Assembly: GCF_010389155.1 (NCBI RefSeq)
Contig: NC_057764.1
Coordinates: 17,422,001-17,486,000 of the forward strand
DNA length: 64,000 bases
Origin: Erigeron canadensis
Taxonomy: Eukaryota; Streptophyta; Magnoliopsida; Asterales; Asteraceae
Direction: 5' to 3'
Part shown: positions 46,732 through 58,067 of the stretch, one piece after another
How positions within the stretch are numbered: position 1 is the stretch's first letter
Layout of the letters: every line of letters begins with the position of its first letter
Notes under the pieces: model-generated
Seen by the model: the letters and a program-made list of their open reading frames with translations, nothing else
Databases searched by the model: none
Told to the model about the DNA's origin: nothing
Made by a program: the position numbers and the translations under genes

Positions 46732-47808
46732 AGAGGTCCGTTCAATGATAATTATACAGAATCTCTAACACAGCTTACTGAAAAGATTGACAGTGGTGAA
46801 GTTGATCCAATAATTTCAGAAAAACAAAATGTTGATCCAAAGACCCCTAAAAGCTCTAAAAGCTCAATTGATAAAATTAAAGAGCTTAACAAGAAACATA
46901 AGTTTGAAAGTTCATTTGTTAAATCAGTAGATCCTAAGAATGGAGAGTATGATGCTAGTACTTCTAAAGGATCTAATCAAGTAAAATCAACTTGTCCTGT
47001 TGATAAGAACATTAAATGTTTTACAATGAAAGGATGTGATACTGTTTTTACATCAAATGAAATTGATTTTGAAAAGATCGATCATGACAAGATTGATAAA
47101 GTATGGAATAAGGATGAATCTACGTCTAGTGAAGTCCCCTTAACTCCATACAAGACTCATAAAAATTCTCAAAAGAAAGTACATTTTTCGGGTAAAAATG
47201 AGTCAACTGGTTTGTCAAAAGAGGAGTCAGCCACAATTGAACTTAAGGAATGTTTGGGTATGACTTCAGCTGAGTTTGATGTTAAAGCTAAGAAAGCAAG
47301 AGCTAGAAAATCGTGTTTCTATTGTTATGAAGTAGGACATGTTTATAGTTGCTGTCCAAATAGGAAACGGAGATGTCCTGATAAGGGTATGTCTTCTGGT
47401 GGATCTAGTGACTCAGATATTGTTGCTCATAATAATAGGTCTAAAACTCCAAAACGACAGGGACCTTCACAGAATACTACTTTTAGTAGTGTAAGTCCGA
47501 GTCGTTCTCGTACACCTCAAAGGAGTAATTCACCTAGGAAGATGACTCAACTAAATCAATCCCCTCCTGTTAGAATTAATAGTTCGTCTAAATTCTATGA
47601 TCGATTAGGGAGTCAACCTAGATTTGGTACTCACTCACCAAGGAATTCTCCTCCTAAGACTCGTTTCACCTCACCTAAGAAACAGTCTATAACACCATCT
47701 TCATCCAAGGCTCCATTAAAGAGCGATGGATATTGGACCGAATTAATCATTAGAGATGAATTCGGCAAACCTAAATCTCAAAAGGTTTGGGTTCCCTTCA
47801 GAAATTAA
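46732..47808 (+). pseudogene. Element D gag, third segment
   Basis: Continues the D gag frame after F. It is mostly Lys, Ser and Asp rich tail, with a second CCHC box CFYCYEVGHVYSCC at about 47317-47358. A Ser/Pro/Arg-rich part (SPSRSRTPQRSNSPRK) follows. It ends SQKVWVPFRN with TAA at 47806-47808. The acceptor-like TGTGCAG/G follows at 47825-47831 and protease starts in the -1 frame. A second zinc knuckle in the gag tail is unusual. Confidence 0.88.
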
Positions 47809-47831
47809 CCATCTTATCATCTAATGTGCAG

Positions 47832-49349
47832 GGAGAACCAAGGAAGCCTATTAGTCTTTGGTATGTTGACAGTGGATGCTCTCGGCACATGAAAGGGGAC
47901 AAGAATGTTTTGTCCAATTATGAAGATGTAAATGGTTCGTACGTTAGTTTCGCAGGTCCCAAGGGCGGCAACATTTCGGGCCAAGGTGATGTTGTCAATG
48001 TGAAGATTACGCTGGAGAAAGTCAATTATGTGGAACAGTTATCACATAATTTATTAAGTGTTTCTCAGATTTGTGACAAGGGTAACACTGTCCATTTTAA
48101 TGAGAAAGAAGCACTTATATTGAAACCAGGATATGTTATTCCTGAAGACTGGATCCTGCTGAAAGCTCCTAGGAAGAGAGACATCTATGGCCTTGTGTTA
48201 GGTGTTGATAATCCAGAGGAGTCTGTTTGCTTGTTATCAAAAGCAAACGAATCTGAATCGTTACTATGGCATAAAAGAATGGGACATATCAATTTCCGAA
48301 AGATGAATGACATTGTCAAACATGGTTTAGTTGACGGCGTTCCCATGAAACGGTTTGGATACCTTGTCTGAAAGGTAAACAACAAAAGTCTGCACATAAA
48401 CCGAAAGAAGAAAATTCTATTGCTAATCCTTTTGAGTTACTTCACATGGATTTATTTGGTCCAGTAAATGTAAGAAGTATCGGTGGGATGTATTACTGTT
48501 TGGTGGTTACTGATGATTACTCAAGATTCTCATGGGTATTCTTTCTTAAATCGAAAGATGAAACTCCGCAGATTTTGATAAATTTCTTTGTTGAAACTGA
48601 AAACATTTATGGAGTTCGGTTAAAAGAATCAGGAGTGACAACGGAACTGAATTAAAGATTAATGTGATGGATGTCTTTTGTTTGTCAAAGGGAATTCAAC
48701 ATCAATACAGTTCTCCGTATGAACCATAACAGAATGGAGTTGCTGAAAGGAAGAATAGGACTCTAATCGAGATAGCCAGAACTATGCTTGCAGATTCAGG
48801 GCTTCCTACTATGTTTTGGGTGGAAGTGGTGAATACAGCTTGTCATATTTTAAATAGGGTTACAGTAGTTAAGCGTCATAATAAGACTTGTTATGAGCTT
48901 CTACATAAGAAGAAACCGAATTTACATAATGTTGAACCATTTGGTGTACCGTGTACTTTCTTGAAATATCTACCTCAGTCAAAGTTTGATTCAAAGATTG
49001 AAGAGGGATTTCTCATGGGTTATAAACCGGGAACATCAATTCGGCGGGTTTACAACAAACAGACCGGCAAAGTTGATTGGGAACAAATGTCAAGATTGTC
49101 AGACATAAGCCCGCTATACATTCTGGAAGTGGCAAAAACTTCGATTATGATAGTGTGTTTAGTTCACTACATGGTCCTGATTCTTATTCAGATCCTGAGA
49201 CAATTGATGATGTGATTATCTTACGAGATCACATGGATAATACTCTTATATCTCCGCCTACTCGAAATGTCGATACTACTTCAACCAACGTTCAGTCTAC
49301 TATTGATGTTGATGAAAATGGTAAGGATAAGGATAAGACACTAGATTAA
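47832..49349 (+). pseudogene. Element D protease-integrase (broken)
   Basis: Protease WYVDSGCSRHMKG (Asp-Ser-Gly kept), QLSHNLLSVSQICD. Pre-integrase LWHKRMGHIN. A one-base loss near 48360 shifts the frame before the CLKGK part of the zinc finger. Integrase core: HMDLFGPVNV, DDYSRFSW. A second frameshift near 48630 disturbs the RSDNGTE segment. The TAA at 48727-48729 stands in the PQQNGV motif, where CAA would be expected. AERKNRTLIEIARTML carries the Glu. The C-terminal part (FDSKIEEGFLMGY) runs to a frameshift near 49075, then an acidic linker to TAA at 49347-49349. Not functional. Confidence 0.9.
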
Positions 49350-49400
49350 GACAATAATGAACCCGCAAACACTACACCACCTACTCCATCGAAGGTTACA

Positions 49401-51211
49401 TTGCCTGATGATGATCCTATTTCTGAAGAATCGGAAGATGATTTCAGCTCTCCTGAGTTTCAGATTAGAACAAATTTAGGAGAAAGTCTGAATGTTGATT
49501 CGGTTCCTCAATATCGAATTAATAAGGATCATCGAGTTGAAAATATTCTTGGACATGCTACAGAACCTGTTCGAACTAGAAATCAGTTGAATAAAGAACT
49601 AACTAGTTTGTTCTGTGAAGTGAAAGACACTGGTTTGATAACTGAGTGTTTGTATTCTGGTTTCATTTCACAAGTAGAACCTAAGAATGTTAAGGCAACA
49701 CTTCAAGATCCATGTTAGGTTGAAGCTATGAAAGAAGAATTAGCTCATTTTGAAAAACTTGGAGTTTGGGAGTTAGTAGATGTGCCTAGAGGTAAAGAAC
49801 CGATTGGAACTCGTTGGGTATATAAATGCAAACGAGATGACAAAGGGATCGTTACCAGAAATAAAGCATGTTTGGTTGTTCAGGGGTTTGCACAACGAGA
49901 AGGATATGACTATAACGAAACTTTTGCACCAGTTGCTAGGATTGAAGCTATAAGGTTATTTTTAGCTTTTGTAAGTTTCAAAGGTATAAAGGTGTATCAG
50001 TTAGACATTAAGAGTGCCTTCTTGTACGGTGAAGTCAAAGAAGAAGTGTATGTTTACCAACCACCGGGGTTTGAAGATCCGAATTATCCAAGAAGAGCAT
50101 ATCGTTTAGATAAGGCTCTTTATGGATTGCATCAAGCACCCAGAGTGTGGTATGAAAAGTTGTCAACGCACTTGTTGACAAATGGCTTTACAAGAGGATC
50201 GATAGACAACACATTGTTTATCAAATGGAAGAAATGAGATTATCTGATTGTACAAGTTTACGTGGATGATATCATTTTTGGTTCATCTAATATAAAGATG
50301 TGCAAAGAATTTGAAATGAGCATGAAAAATGTATTTGAAATGAGTGCTATGGGAGAATTACAATTTTTCCTCGGACTACAAGTAGATCAAAGGAAAGATG
50401 GATTCTTTATTCACCAATCTAAGTATGTCGATGACATCTTGGAGAGGTTTCAAATGCTAGAGTCCAAGACATATGGTACTCCTATTCAGCAAAATCATGG
50501 TTTAGGAGTGCTTGATCCAAAAGATGAACTTGTGGATGCAACTTATTATCGTGCTATTATTGGCTCATTGATGTATCTGACGGCTTCGCGTCCAGATATT
50601 ATGTTCGCTGTTTGTCTTTGCGCTAGATTTCAAGCTAATCCAAAAGAGTCACATTTGACTGCAACAAAACGAATTCTACTTTATCTTAAGGGAAACCAAG
50701 GGCTTGGTCTATGGTATCCAATGGGAGGAACGTTTGATTTTGTTGCATATACTGATTCGGATTTTGGCGGTTGTAACAATGACAGAAAATCTACGACTGG
50801 AGGTTATCAGTTGTTAGGAGGGAGATTAGTATCGTGGCAATGCAAGAAGCAGACATGTGTTGCTCAGTCTTCATGTGAGGCAGAGTATATGGCTGCTGGT
50901 AGCTGTTGTTCCCAGGTATTGTGGATTCAGCAAAAACTCGTGACTAAGGTACGGATTATCTTGATACTCCTATTAGAATAGACAATAAGTCAGCAATAGA
51001 CATTACAAATAACCCTGTCATGCATAAGGTCACCAAACATATTGATATTAGGCATCATTTCTTGCCTGATTGTGCCCAAAAGAAGTTAATTCATTTGGAA
51101 AAGGTTATAACCGATGATAATTTAGCTGATCTATATACCAAAGCATTTGATAAGACTCGATTTGAGAAGCTAATTCTTCTCAATGGGATGAAAAATGCTT
51201 ATTCATATTAA
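49401..51211 (+). pseudogene. Element D reverse transcriptase-RNase H (broken)
   Basis: The acidic linker before RT ends in TAG at 49716-49718. RVT_2 follows from 49728: GTRWVYKCKRDD, FAPVARIEAIR, YQLDIKSAFLYGEV, KALYGLHQAPRVWYEKL. TGA occurs at 50235-50237, then [80 protein letters not shown] frameshift occurs near 50945. The terminal part (DNKSAIDITNNP, HIDIRHHFL, LADLYTKAFD) ends at 51211. Closest relative in the window is element A's RT. Confidence 0.92.
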
Positions 51212-53265
51212 ATCTCTCAAAGAACTAATTTTGTAAGTTTGTGTCTGTAAATAGCTAGAGTCATAAAAATACAAAAAGAGTTCTTAGTGTCATAAAAACT
51301 CATAAAAATGTGAAAAATCTGAAAATGACAAAAATATGAAGAGATTTAAGTTAATGCTCTAAGATGATTAGAAGTGAGGATACTTAGCTTTTAAGTCTGC
51401 TTAATCGTAATATAACTGCTTAGTTCAGTGATTACAATTTGGGATATATTGGTAGACACAAAGTAGCAAGGTTTCCTTAATCTGAACTTAAATTATACAA
51501 TGTTCTTGTGGGAAACATATTCAGATATATGGCTGAGAATGCTTGCTTTTCAGTAATGAACTGATCTGGTCCTTAAATTTTGTTAAAGATCTAGCATTAC
51601 TATAAGATTTGTTAAATGTATAGGCAAAAACCTCTACCAATCATGAGCATGAAAGTAAATGTGATATTGTTATGCAAATGAAATGAATGAAAATTAAGGG
51701 CTAATGTGGTCTTTGAGATTCGGACAAGTATGTCCTCGGGGTGTCTTTGTATACCTAGCCTACCTAAAGCTTCTAACTTGGGATAGGTTGTCAGAAAGTT
51801 CGCTACATGGGTCTCATAGAAAATCACGGGTTCCTTATAAATAATGAAATGCAAAAGCAAATAAGTTAAATCACAAAGTAATTAATTTCAGTTATCTAAA
51901 AAGTGTCTCATGATTTCTTAAGGATGTTTTTGAATATACATTGAATTTTTGTTATCTTAGTGCTTGTATCGATTACGGAAGTATATATGAATGTGGGTCA
52001 CATAAGTTCGCAAACTATTCAATGGCATATTAGGCAACTCGGGTTACATGGTGACTGTCCTTGGCCAGGGTATGTCGAAAGTGTCATAATTCAAAGGAAA
52101 CTGGAAGTACCGAGTGTTTAAGAGGACAAATATACCGGTAATCGTGGTTGGATCACTGTTCATAATTAATAATAAGAGAATTATTTCTCAATTGCAGACT
52201 TATGTAAATGCTAATCTGATCTAATCTGCATAAACTTAAGATTTCTTGTAAATAAATAAAGTAGCTTAGTTTATTTTTATTTTTATTTTGTCTTTATTTA
52301 TATTTTTGTAATAAGTGTCAGTTTGTGTGTCAAACTAGTTCTTATTGCACGAGAGATTTCATAAGCATTAAAAGTCATAATTCTTAGTGAATTATATAAG
52401 TCTTGTTACTTACGGTATAAATGTTTTCAAGATGGATTTTCTAATTAATACATAAGTTGTTTAATTTAGAAAATGAAATGTTTTGGAGATTGAAAAGTCA
52501 AAATATCTTTGAATGTGTTTCAATTAAATTTTTGAAATTTCAATTGTTTTTAGTAGATAAGTATGCTTGACAAAGATTGGACTTGCCTTAGATTTTATTT
52601 TATCGATAGGATAAGCTTTTGGTTGTTTTGCATATTGATGATACTTTGTTGATTTTGATGCATTAATGAAGTTTGTTAAGTGTGCAGGTTACAGATAATA
52701 AACTCATAATATATGATATCAAAATTTTTATTATTGAAGGCAAAATTGTTTTCGCTTGTTTTGTCAGCCCTTTGAATTGAATTGCAACAGACAACAAAAG
52801 GTGTTCAGAAATTGCTTCTACAGAGATTACAAGTGATACAAGGATGATCTGCTTTAATAACCTAATACTTAGTGTGATAGGTTATAGTTTTATTATCAAG
52901 ATCACAACCTAAGATGTAATGTGATAGGTTGTTGATATGATATTTTGTCATACGTTATACATTAAATGTGTTTTGATGTCAGTTTGTATTTGTTTGAGTT
53001 AAACATTAATGAAGAAATGATCGATTTTATGTCAAGATGATAATGTAAGATTTATTTGATACATTATTGTGATGACAAGTTAGTACAGATGATTTACGAT
53101 AGCATATTCGAGTAGATACAGGTTTTTAGTAATGAGTATCTACAGGTTTATGTTTCTGGAATTTCTAGAATTTTTCCTTGTTTACATTTCTGGAAAATTC
53201 GTGAAATTTGGCTAAGGAATGAAGCTTATGTGCTTTAAAATCTGAAAATTCGAAATCACCTCGTG

Positions 53266-53352
53266 TGACGTCAGCATGCCTCGCGCTGACGTCATCACGA
53301 AGCCCACGAACTACGTGTTTGGCCCAGCCCATGCGGATTCGAATATATATAT
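53266..53352 (+). promoter_or_regulatory. Possible internal promoter upstream of D ORF3
   Basis: TGACGTCA at 53266-53273 and 53287-53294, within CCTCGTG and CACGA contexts like those of D's LTR U3. GGCCCAGCCCA follows near 53321-53331, then TATATATA at 53344-53352. The same order (TGACGTCA sites, then GGCCTAAGCCCA, then TATA) is seen in the LTR at 21564-21694. No expression evidence. Confidence 0.5.
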
Positions 53353-53915
53353 GGGTTATCACTATTCATTAATTACCATTAATCGAAAATTAACTCTAAA
53401 TTACCACACGAACTTCCTCTCCTTCGTGCGACTATTCATTCGTATCCCTTTTCGATCGATTTCATCCTCTTTTCGTGTCTGTTACTTAGATTTGTTGGTA
53501 CTTTCACGATCTATGCTTGATTATTGAAGTTTTGACTATAAGGACTAACGATTTCATGTCGTTATAATGCCCAAATTTTGATTTTGCCTCGCGTGAACAG
53601 TAACTTGGACGAACCACAAATTAGATCTTTGATGATTTGGACTTAAAATTGGATTAAATAATGTTTAAACATATTAAATCTAACAAAAATTTAAGCAAAC
53701 AAGTGTTAAATCAAGATTAATCAAAGAAAATTGAGTTTCGGTTACTATTCACACGAAGAACACGAACCAACTTCGTGTTCATCGAATTCGTTTCGATTAT
53801 GTTTTCTGGGCATACACGAACCATAAACAAGTCTAAGATGATGTTTTTGATCGATTTTAACATCATATTGAGATGTTTTTGATCTTCGTGTTTCTGGGTT
53901 CATACTGGCTCGTGC

Positions 53916-53961
53916 TGACGTCACGACGAGGGAAAACCTCCTCGTGATGACGTCATCACGA
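53916..53961. promoter_or_regulatory. Second TGACGTCA pair, with a 20-bp palindrome
   Basis: TGACGTCA at 53916-53923 and 53948-53955. The latter is the centre of a perfect 20-bp palindrome (53942-53961; half TCGTGATGAC). It lies some 90 bp before the ORF3 start, in the intron-like part. Confidence 0.6.
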
Positions 53962-54046
53962 AGCAGAAAGCCAAAACCCTAAATTGTATTTTCGTTTATT
54001 CTAACTTTGTTTTTCTTTTCGTTTTTTTGTCTGTTTTTGTGCAGGT

Positions 54047-56545
54047 ATGGCAGGACAAGGTAATAATGCTCGTGTGTTCGTCAAGGAGCACAATGCTGCA
54101 CTCGATCTCAGCATTACGCAGACGGGGTGCACTGCAGAGTTTCACGGTGTTCTCCAGTTTCTTGCACGTTCTCGTGTTCATTTTGCTGTGACAGAGAACC
54201 CTCCGTTGGTGATAAGTCTCATTAGAGAGTTTTGGAACTCAGCCCGTTCAGTGCAGATGGGTGCTCATACATACATTCGCACTACTGTTGGAGGACGTTC
54301 ATTCTCTTTTTCTAGCTGGAGACTTACGGACTATTTTACACTTAGGTGATGTCGCGATAGAGCAAGGTCCGACTGAGTTTTCTGAGGGTTTCTGCGACGG
54401 TGCTCTACGTCGTATGGGGTATACTGGTGCTATTTCTCACCCATACTTCAGGAATCATCTTCGTGGCAAATGGAAGCTTCTTGCTTACTATTTGTTGAGG
54501 GCCATTAGTCATCGGAGTACAGGCTATGACCAGATAAATATACATAATGCTTCTCAGATGGTTGCCTTAGTGCTGAACAAGCCATATAGCTTCTCTCAAT
54601 ACATTTTTGATAATTTGGAGAAGCAGTTGAGGTCATTTGGTACAGACAAGAAATTCTTTCTGTTTCCAAGATTTGTGATGATCATAATTCGTCACTATGC
54701 AGCTGATTTGCCAATTGACGGTCCTACGTTCAATTTAGGTCGTCTTACTTATAAGGCATTTGCAGAAAGTTTGAAGCACTTGTCGGGAAGAAATGTTTCG
54801 ATTGAGGTTGATAATCCACCTCTGTTCGGATATTTGCTTAATCCTAACTATGTCGCACCTCGACAAGGTTGGGAGGATGAAGAACCCGTTGCTGCTGCTG
54901 CTGGTGATGATGATCAGACTCATGACGATCTTCATGAAGAAAGAGCTGATCAGTTTGAGGGACTCAATGATGTTCCTCTGTATGCTGGTGATCTAGAGCA
55001 TGATTCTGATATGGATGCTCTCATGGAGGATATTGATGATCCTGCAAATCTTGTATCTACATCTACTGGAGTTTCTACTTCTACCTCTGCTCCAGTTGAT
55101 GTTGTTGTTGGTCCTTCTGAAGTCCCAGTTAATGTTGTTGAGGACTCGGAAGATGAAGAAGAGGAAGAAAGACTGCCGAAGCGAAGAAGAAGACATGCAA
55201 GATCTCAAGCTGAAGTTGATAGAGAGTTTGCTGCTTATTCTGAAGCCGTGGAGAGGTCTCATGCACCTACTGTTAGTGATACTCCATTGGTTGCTGCTTT
55301 AAGAGCTTCTGACTCTGAGTTTCCTGCGTCTGTGTCTGCTCCTTCTGCTGGTGTTACTGTTGGGGAGAGAAGGTCGAGACCAAAGTTTATTATAAGGGGA
55401 ATTGGTTCTCGTGCACAAGTTGTCACTGAAGCTACCACTGTTACGATTCCTGCTGCTCCGGAGTCTACAATTCCGACACTTGTTGCTTCTTGGCCTTCGT
55501 CTGCTCCTATTCAGGCGACAGTTCCTGTTTCTACAGTTATCAGACGTCTGTTGGCTCCTCTGCAAAGACCACAGATGCCTCCCACAAGAACTTCTAGTGC
55601 CCGTATGCCTTCGTTTGAAGCTACGATGCCCCCTCAGGTCTCTACATCTGACGTTGCTTCTACTTCACGTCCACCTGTACCGATTCAAGTGCAGCTGAGT
55701 CATTTATTTTTAGAAAAGAAGATGCTGGAGATGAGGGTTACAGCTTTGGAGAGTCAGCTAAAGCTCCAAGCTGCTAAGCATCAGGAAGAGATTGACGTTA
55801 TGACAACTCTTGTTCATTCTCTTAGATCTAGACTTGACCAATTCTTGGCTCAAGGGGGAGATAAAGATGGTTGTAGAGATGATGAGCTTGCAAAGAAGAC
55901 TAGAATGATGATCATGAAGATCAAGATCCAGCTCAAGGTCAAGATCAAACGCAACCAGGTGAGCCAGAGAATCAGGGTCAAGGTCAAGATGCTGATGATG
56001 CTGCTATGGATACAGAGACTGCTGATATTCAGGGGGAGTCATCAAGACAAAGAGAGTCAGAGATTGCTGGTACAGTTGGTGCTAGTACTTCTGGGACTCA
56101 AGATAAAGGCAAAGCTGTGATGACCACTCCAGATGCAGATCCTGATGATCCAAATAACGATGATGGGGAAGATTCCAATTAAGGTAACTCTGATTCTAAT
56201 TCTGATAGAATAGAAAGGGAGACAGTGAATGATCCTCATAGTAATAAAGAAAAAGAAAATCTTAGCAAAGGAAAATCTACTCAGGATAGTGAGTCAACTA
56301 AGACTGATTCTACTACCAATGCCTCTACAGAGTCAAATTTGCACCCTTTAATTGTGCATAGACTAGAAAAGAGATTGGGATATGATCCACAAGCTCATAT
56401 GAGAGCTAGAGCTGAGATTATGGATTATGATGATTATTATGATCTAGGATCACTTAGGGATCAAATGAAAGGACAGTCAGGGTTAACTCATACATCTTCA
56501 GAGTCAGAGTCAGATTCGGATTCAGATTCGGATTATGAACCTTAG
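54047..56545 (+). pseudogene. Element D ORF3, N-terminal and middle parts
   Basis: Extra protein downstream of pol. The ATG at 54047 directly follows TTTTTGTGCAGGT. Frameshifts lie near 54320 and 55890, and TAA near 56180; the last frame ends at 56545. The N-terminal domain contains VLQFLARSRVHFAVTENP and REFWNSA, then DLRTILHLGD, KWKLLAYYLLRAISHRSTGY with DQIN, YIFDNLEKQL and LFPRFVMIII. These align in order with B's ORF3. An acidic, Ser/Pro/Thr-rich disordered part follows, then a coiled coil (about 55690-55840), then an acidic Ser/Asp tail. No signal peptide or membrane helix. Function unknown; not a recognised env or pol domain. Confidence 0.8.
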
Positions 56546-56945
56546 TGCTATTGATTTTGTATTTTTAAATAATGTGTGTACATTAGATTACTTGAGTTAT
56601 AATAACAGTTTAGAGTGCTAATCAAAGTGTTATTCAGCTTAGAATAGTTATCAAAGAATTATTCTGTTCGGCTTAACATATTGACAGTGTAATTTTAAAA
56701 TACTCGAGTAATGAAAAATAATGATTATAAAATATATATGAATGTATGTGTTACATTATATTTATGATATAATATTATTGTTATAAGTTAAAATAGATAA
56801 AGATTATAAGATAAATATTAATGTAGTTATTACATTATATTTATGATATAGTATTATTTATTTTATGTATTTATACTATTTTATTATGTCTTGATTTGTG
56901 ATTTATGTTCTTTATCTTTGTATATGTAAATCATTTGAATTGCAG
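56546..56945 (+). other. AT-rich intron-like stretch within D ORF3
   Basis: 400 bp, strongly AT-rich, with two imperfect copies of a ~60-bp segment (from 56723 and 56812) containing TTACATTATATTTATGATAT. It ends TTTGAATTGCAG, an acceptor-like site at 56945, directly before a new open frame. That frame is in phase with the one that closed at 56545. The donor is not clear to me. Confidence 0.5.
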
Positions 56946-58006
56946 ATAAGCTTCAAAGAATAGGTGCATTGGACGATCTTGATGCTGAAGAAGATCTAGA
57001 AAGTATCGATGATGAAGATTTAGAAGAAGGAGAGTTCATTACTTCGGAAGCTGATAGACAAAGGTTGCTTGAGACACCTTATGACTTTGATCGTGTCTTT
57101 AATGAAGATGAAGTAATTCAAGTTGAACCAATAGCTGAAGTAGAACATCTCAATCTCAATCCAATCAGAGATAGTCCAGATGAACCTAAGAATGCTGCAA
57201 GGTTGAGATTTGCTGTATTTAATATACCTCCGGTGCAGCAAGATCATGAGTTTATTATTGATAGACTAATTCCAGGTTATAGAGGACATACTGGTTTGAT
57301 GATACGTGATACGTATAAACCATCGATGTTTTGGGAATATGTCTCAGACAAGGATGCACCCAAATACTTCTTAGTGATTCAAAGTTGAATCTATGATCAC
57401 AGAATCAAATTGTTTATTATCAAGAGAAAGGAGGGTTGCCAATACATGTCAGTATGTCGAAGACATTTCCACTCTCTCAGCGATTCTGACATGATAGATT
57501 TGGGAAGACACTGGTTCGTTAATCTTCAGAGCAATGGACTTGCAGATTTCTACTGGAATAGATTCAGAGATGAAAGAATTAAGTATTTCAGTGATAGAGA
57601 TCTGAAGCCAGAAGAAAGGTTGATAAAGCGAACACCTTTGAAGAAGATTAAGAATCCAGATGACACATTTTGGTTTGTCCAGAAAAGAATTAAATGTGTT
57701 AAAAAGGTTCCCGCTATCAGATGGGATCAAGATATGCTGACGGAGATGACATATTGGCAGATAGATATCAAGTCAGGTGAAGCACATATGTTTATTGATG
57801 ATTCAAAGAAACAGATGTTGCTACGCATGTATGATCCAATGCAGGTTGTCAATTTGTTAAGAGGTGATCAAAGAAGACTTTTAGATACACCTTGCTCAGC
57901 TGTGGATTTTTGGAGAGTAGAGGAAAGGCGCTATCACAACATTCTCGCACACTGTTTGCAAGAGAGAATTCATGCAAATAGCACAAGACTTTTGTTTAAC
58001 GGATAA
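56946..58006 (+). pseudogene. Element D ORF3, C-terminal domain
   Basis: The frame opens right after the acceptor-like AG at 56945, with an acidic stretch (EEDLESIDDEDLEEGEF). A globular part rich in aromatic and basic residues follows, including GYRGHTGLMIRDTYKP, MSVCRRHFHSLSDSDM, WYNRF-like ADFYWNRFRDE, WDQDMLTEMTYWQ and VDFWRVEERRYH. TGA at 57386-57388 is the only break. It ends at 58006, about 50 bp before the polypurine tract. With the N-terminal part, ORF3 would total about 1,190 residues, close to B's ORF3. Family not recognised. Confidence 0.7.
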
Positions 58007-58067
58007 TTTTGAAGATCAAGTTTTGAAGACTTTAAAGAGATCTAGTTGCAATCGTCAAGGGGGAGTC
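58007..58067 (+). other. Element D polypurine tract region
   Basis: Short noncoding end with AAGGGGGAGTC immediately before the 3' LTR (58057-58067), the expected plus-strand primer. Confidence 0.85.

Larger units (their letters stand above)
51212..54046 (+). other. Element D region between RNase H and ORF3
   Basis: 2.8 kb without a convincing gene. The first ~1.1 kb is conserved with element A's post-pol region (see 2200-3294). A donor-like TTTTGTAAGTTTG lies at 51229-51241, 18 bp after the RNase H stop. From 53260 there are TGACGTCA palindromes and a TATATATA at 53344-53352. A typical plant-like leader follows, and the region ends in a pyrimidine tract and TGTGCAG directly before the ORF3 ATG. 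It looks like an internal promoter or intron region for ORF3. Confidence 0.6.

Noticed and set aside
54047..58006. D ORF3 as a retrovirus-like envelope
   Set aside because: No signal peptide, fusion-peptide-like stretch or membrane helix is visible. The order is a globular domain, disordered acidic region, coiled coil and a soluble C-terminal domain.
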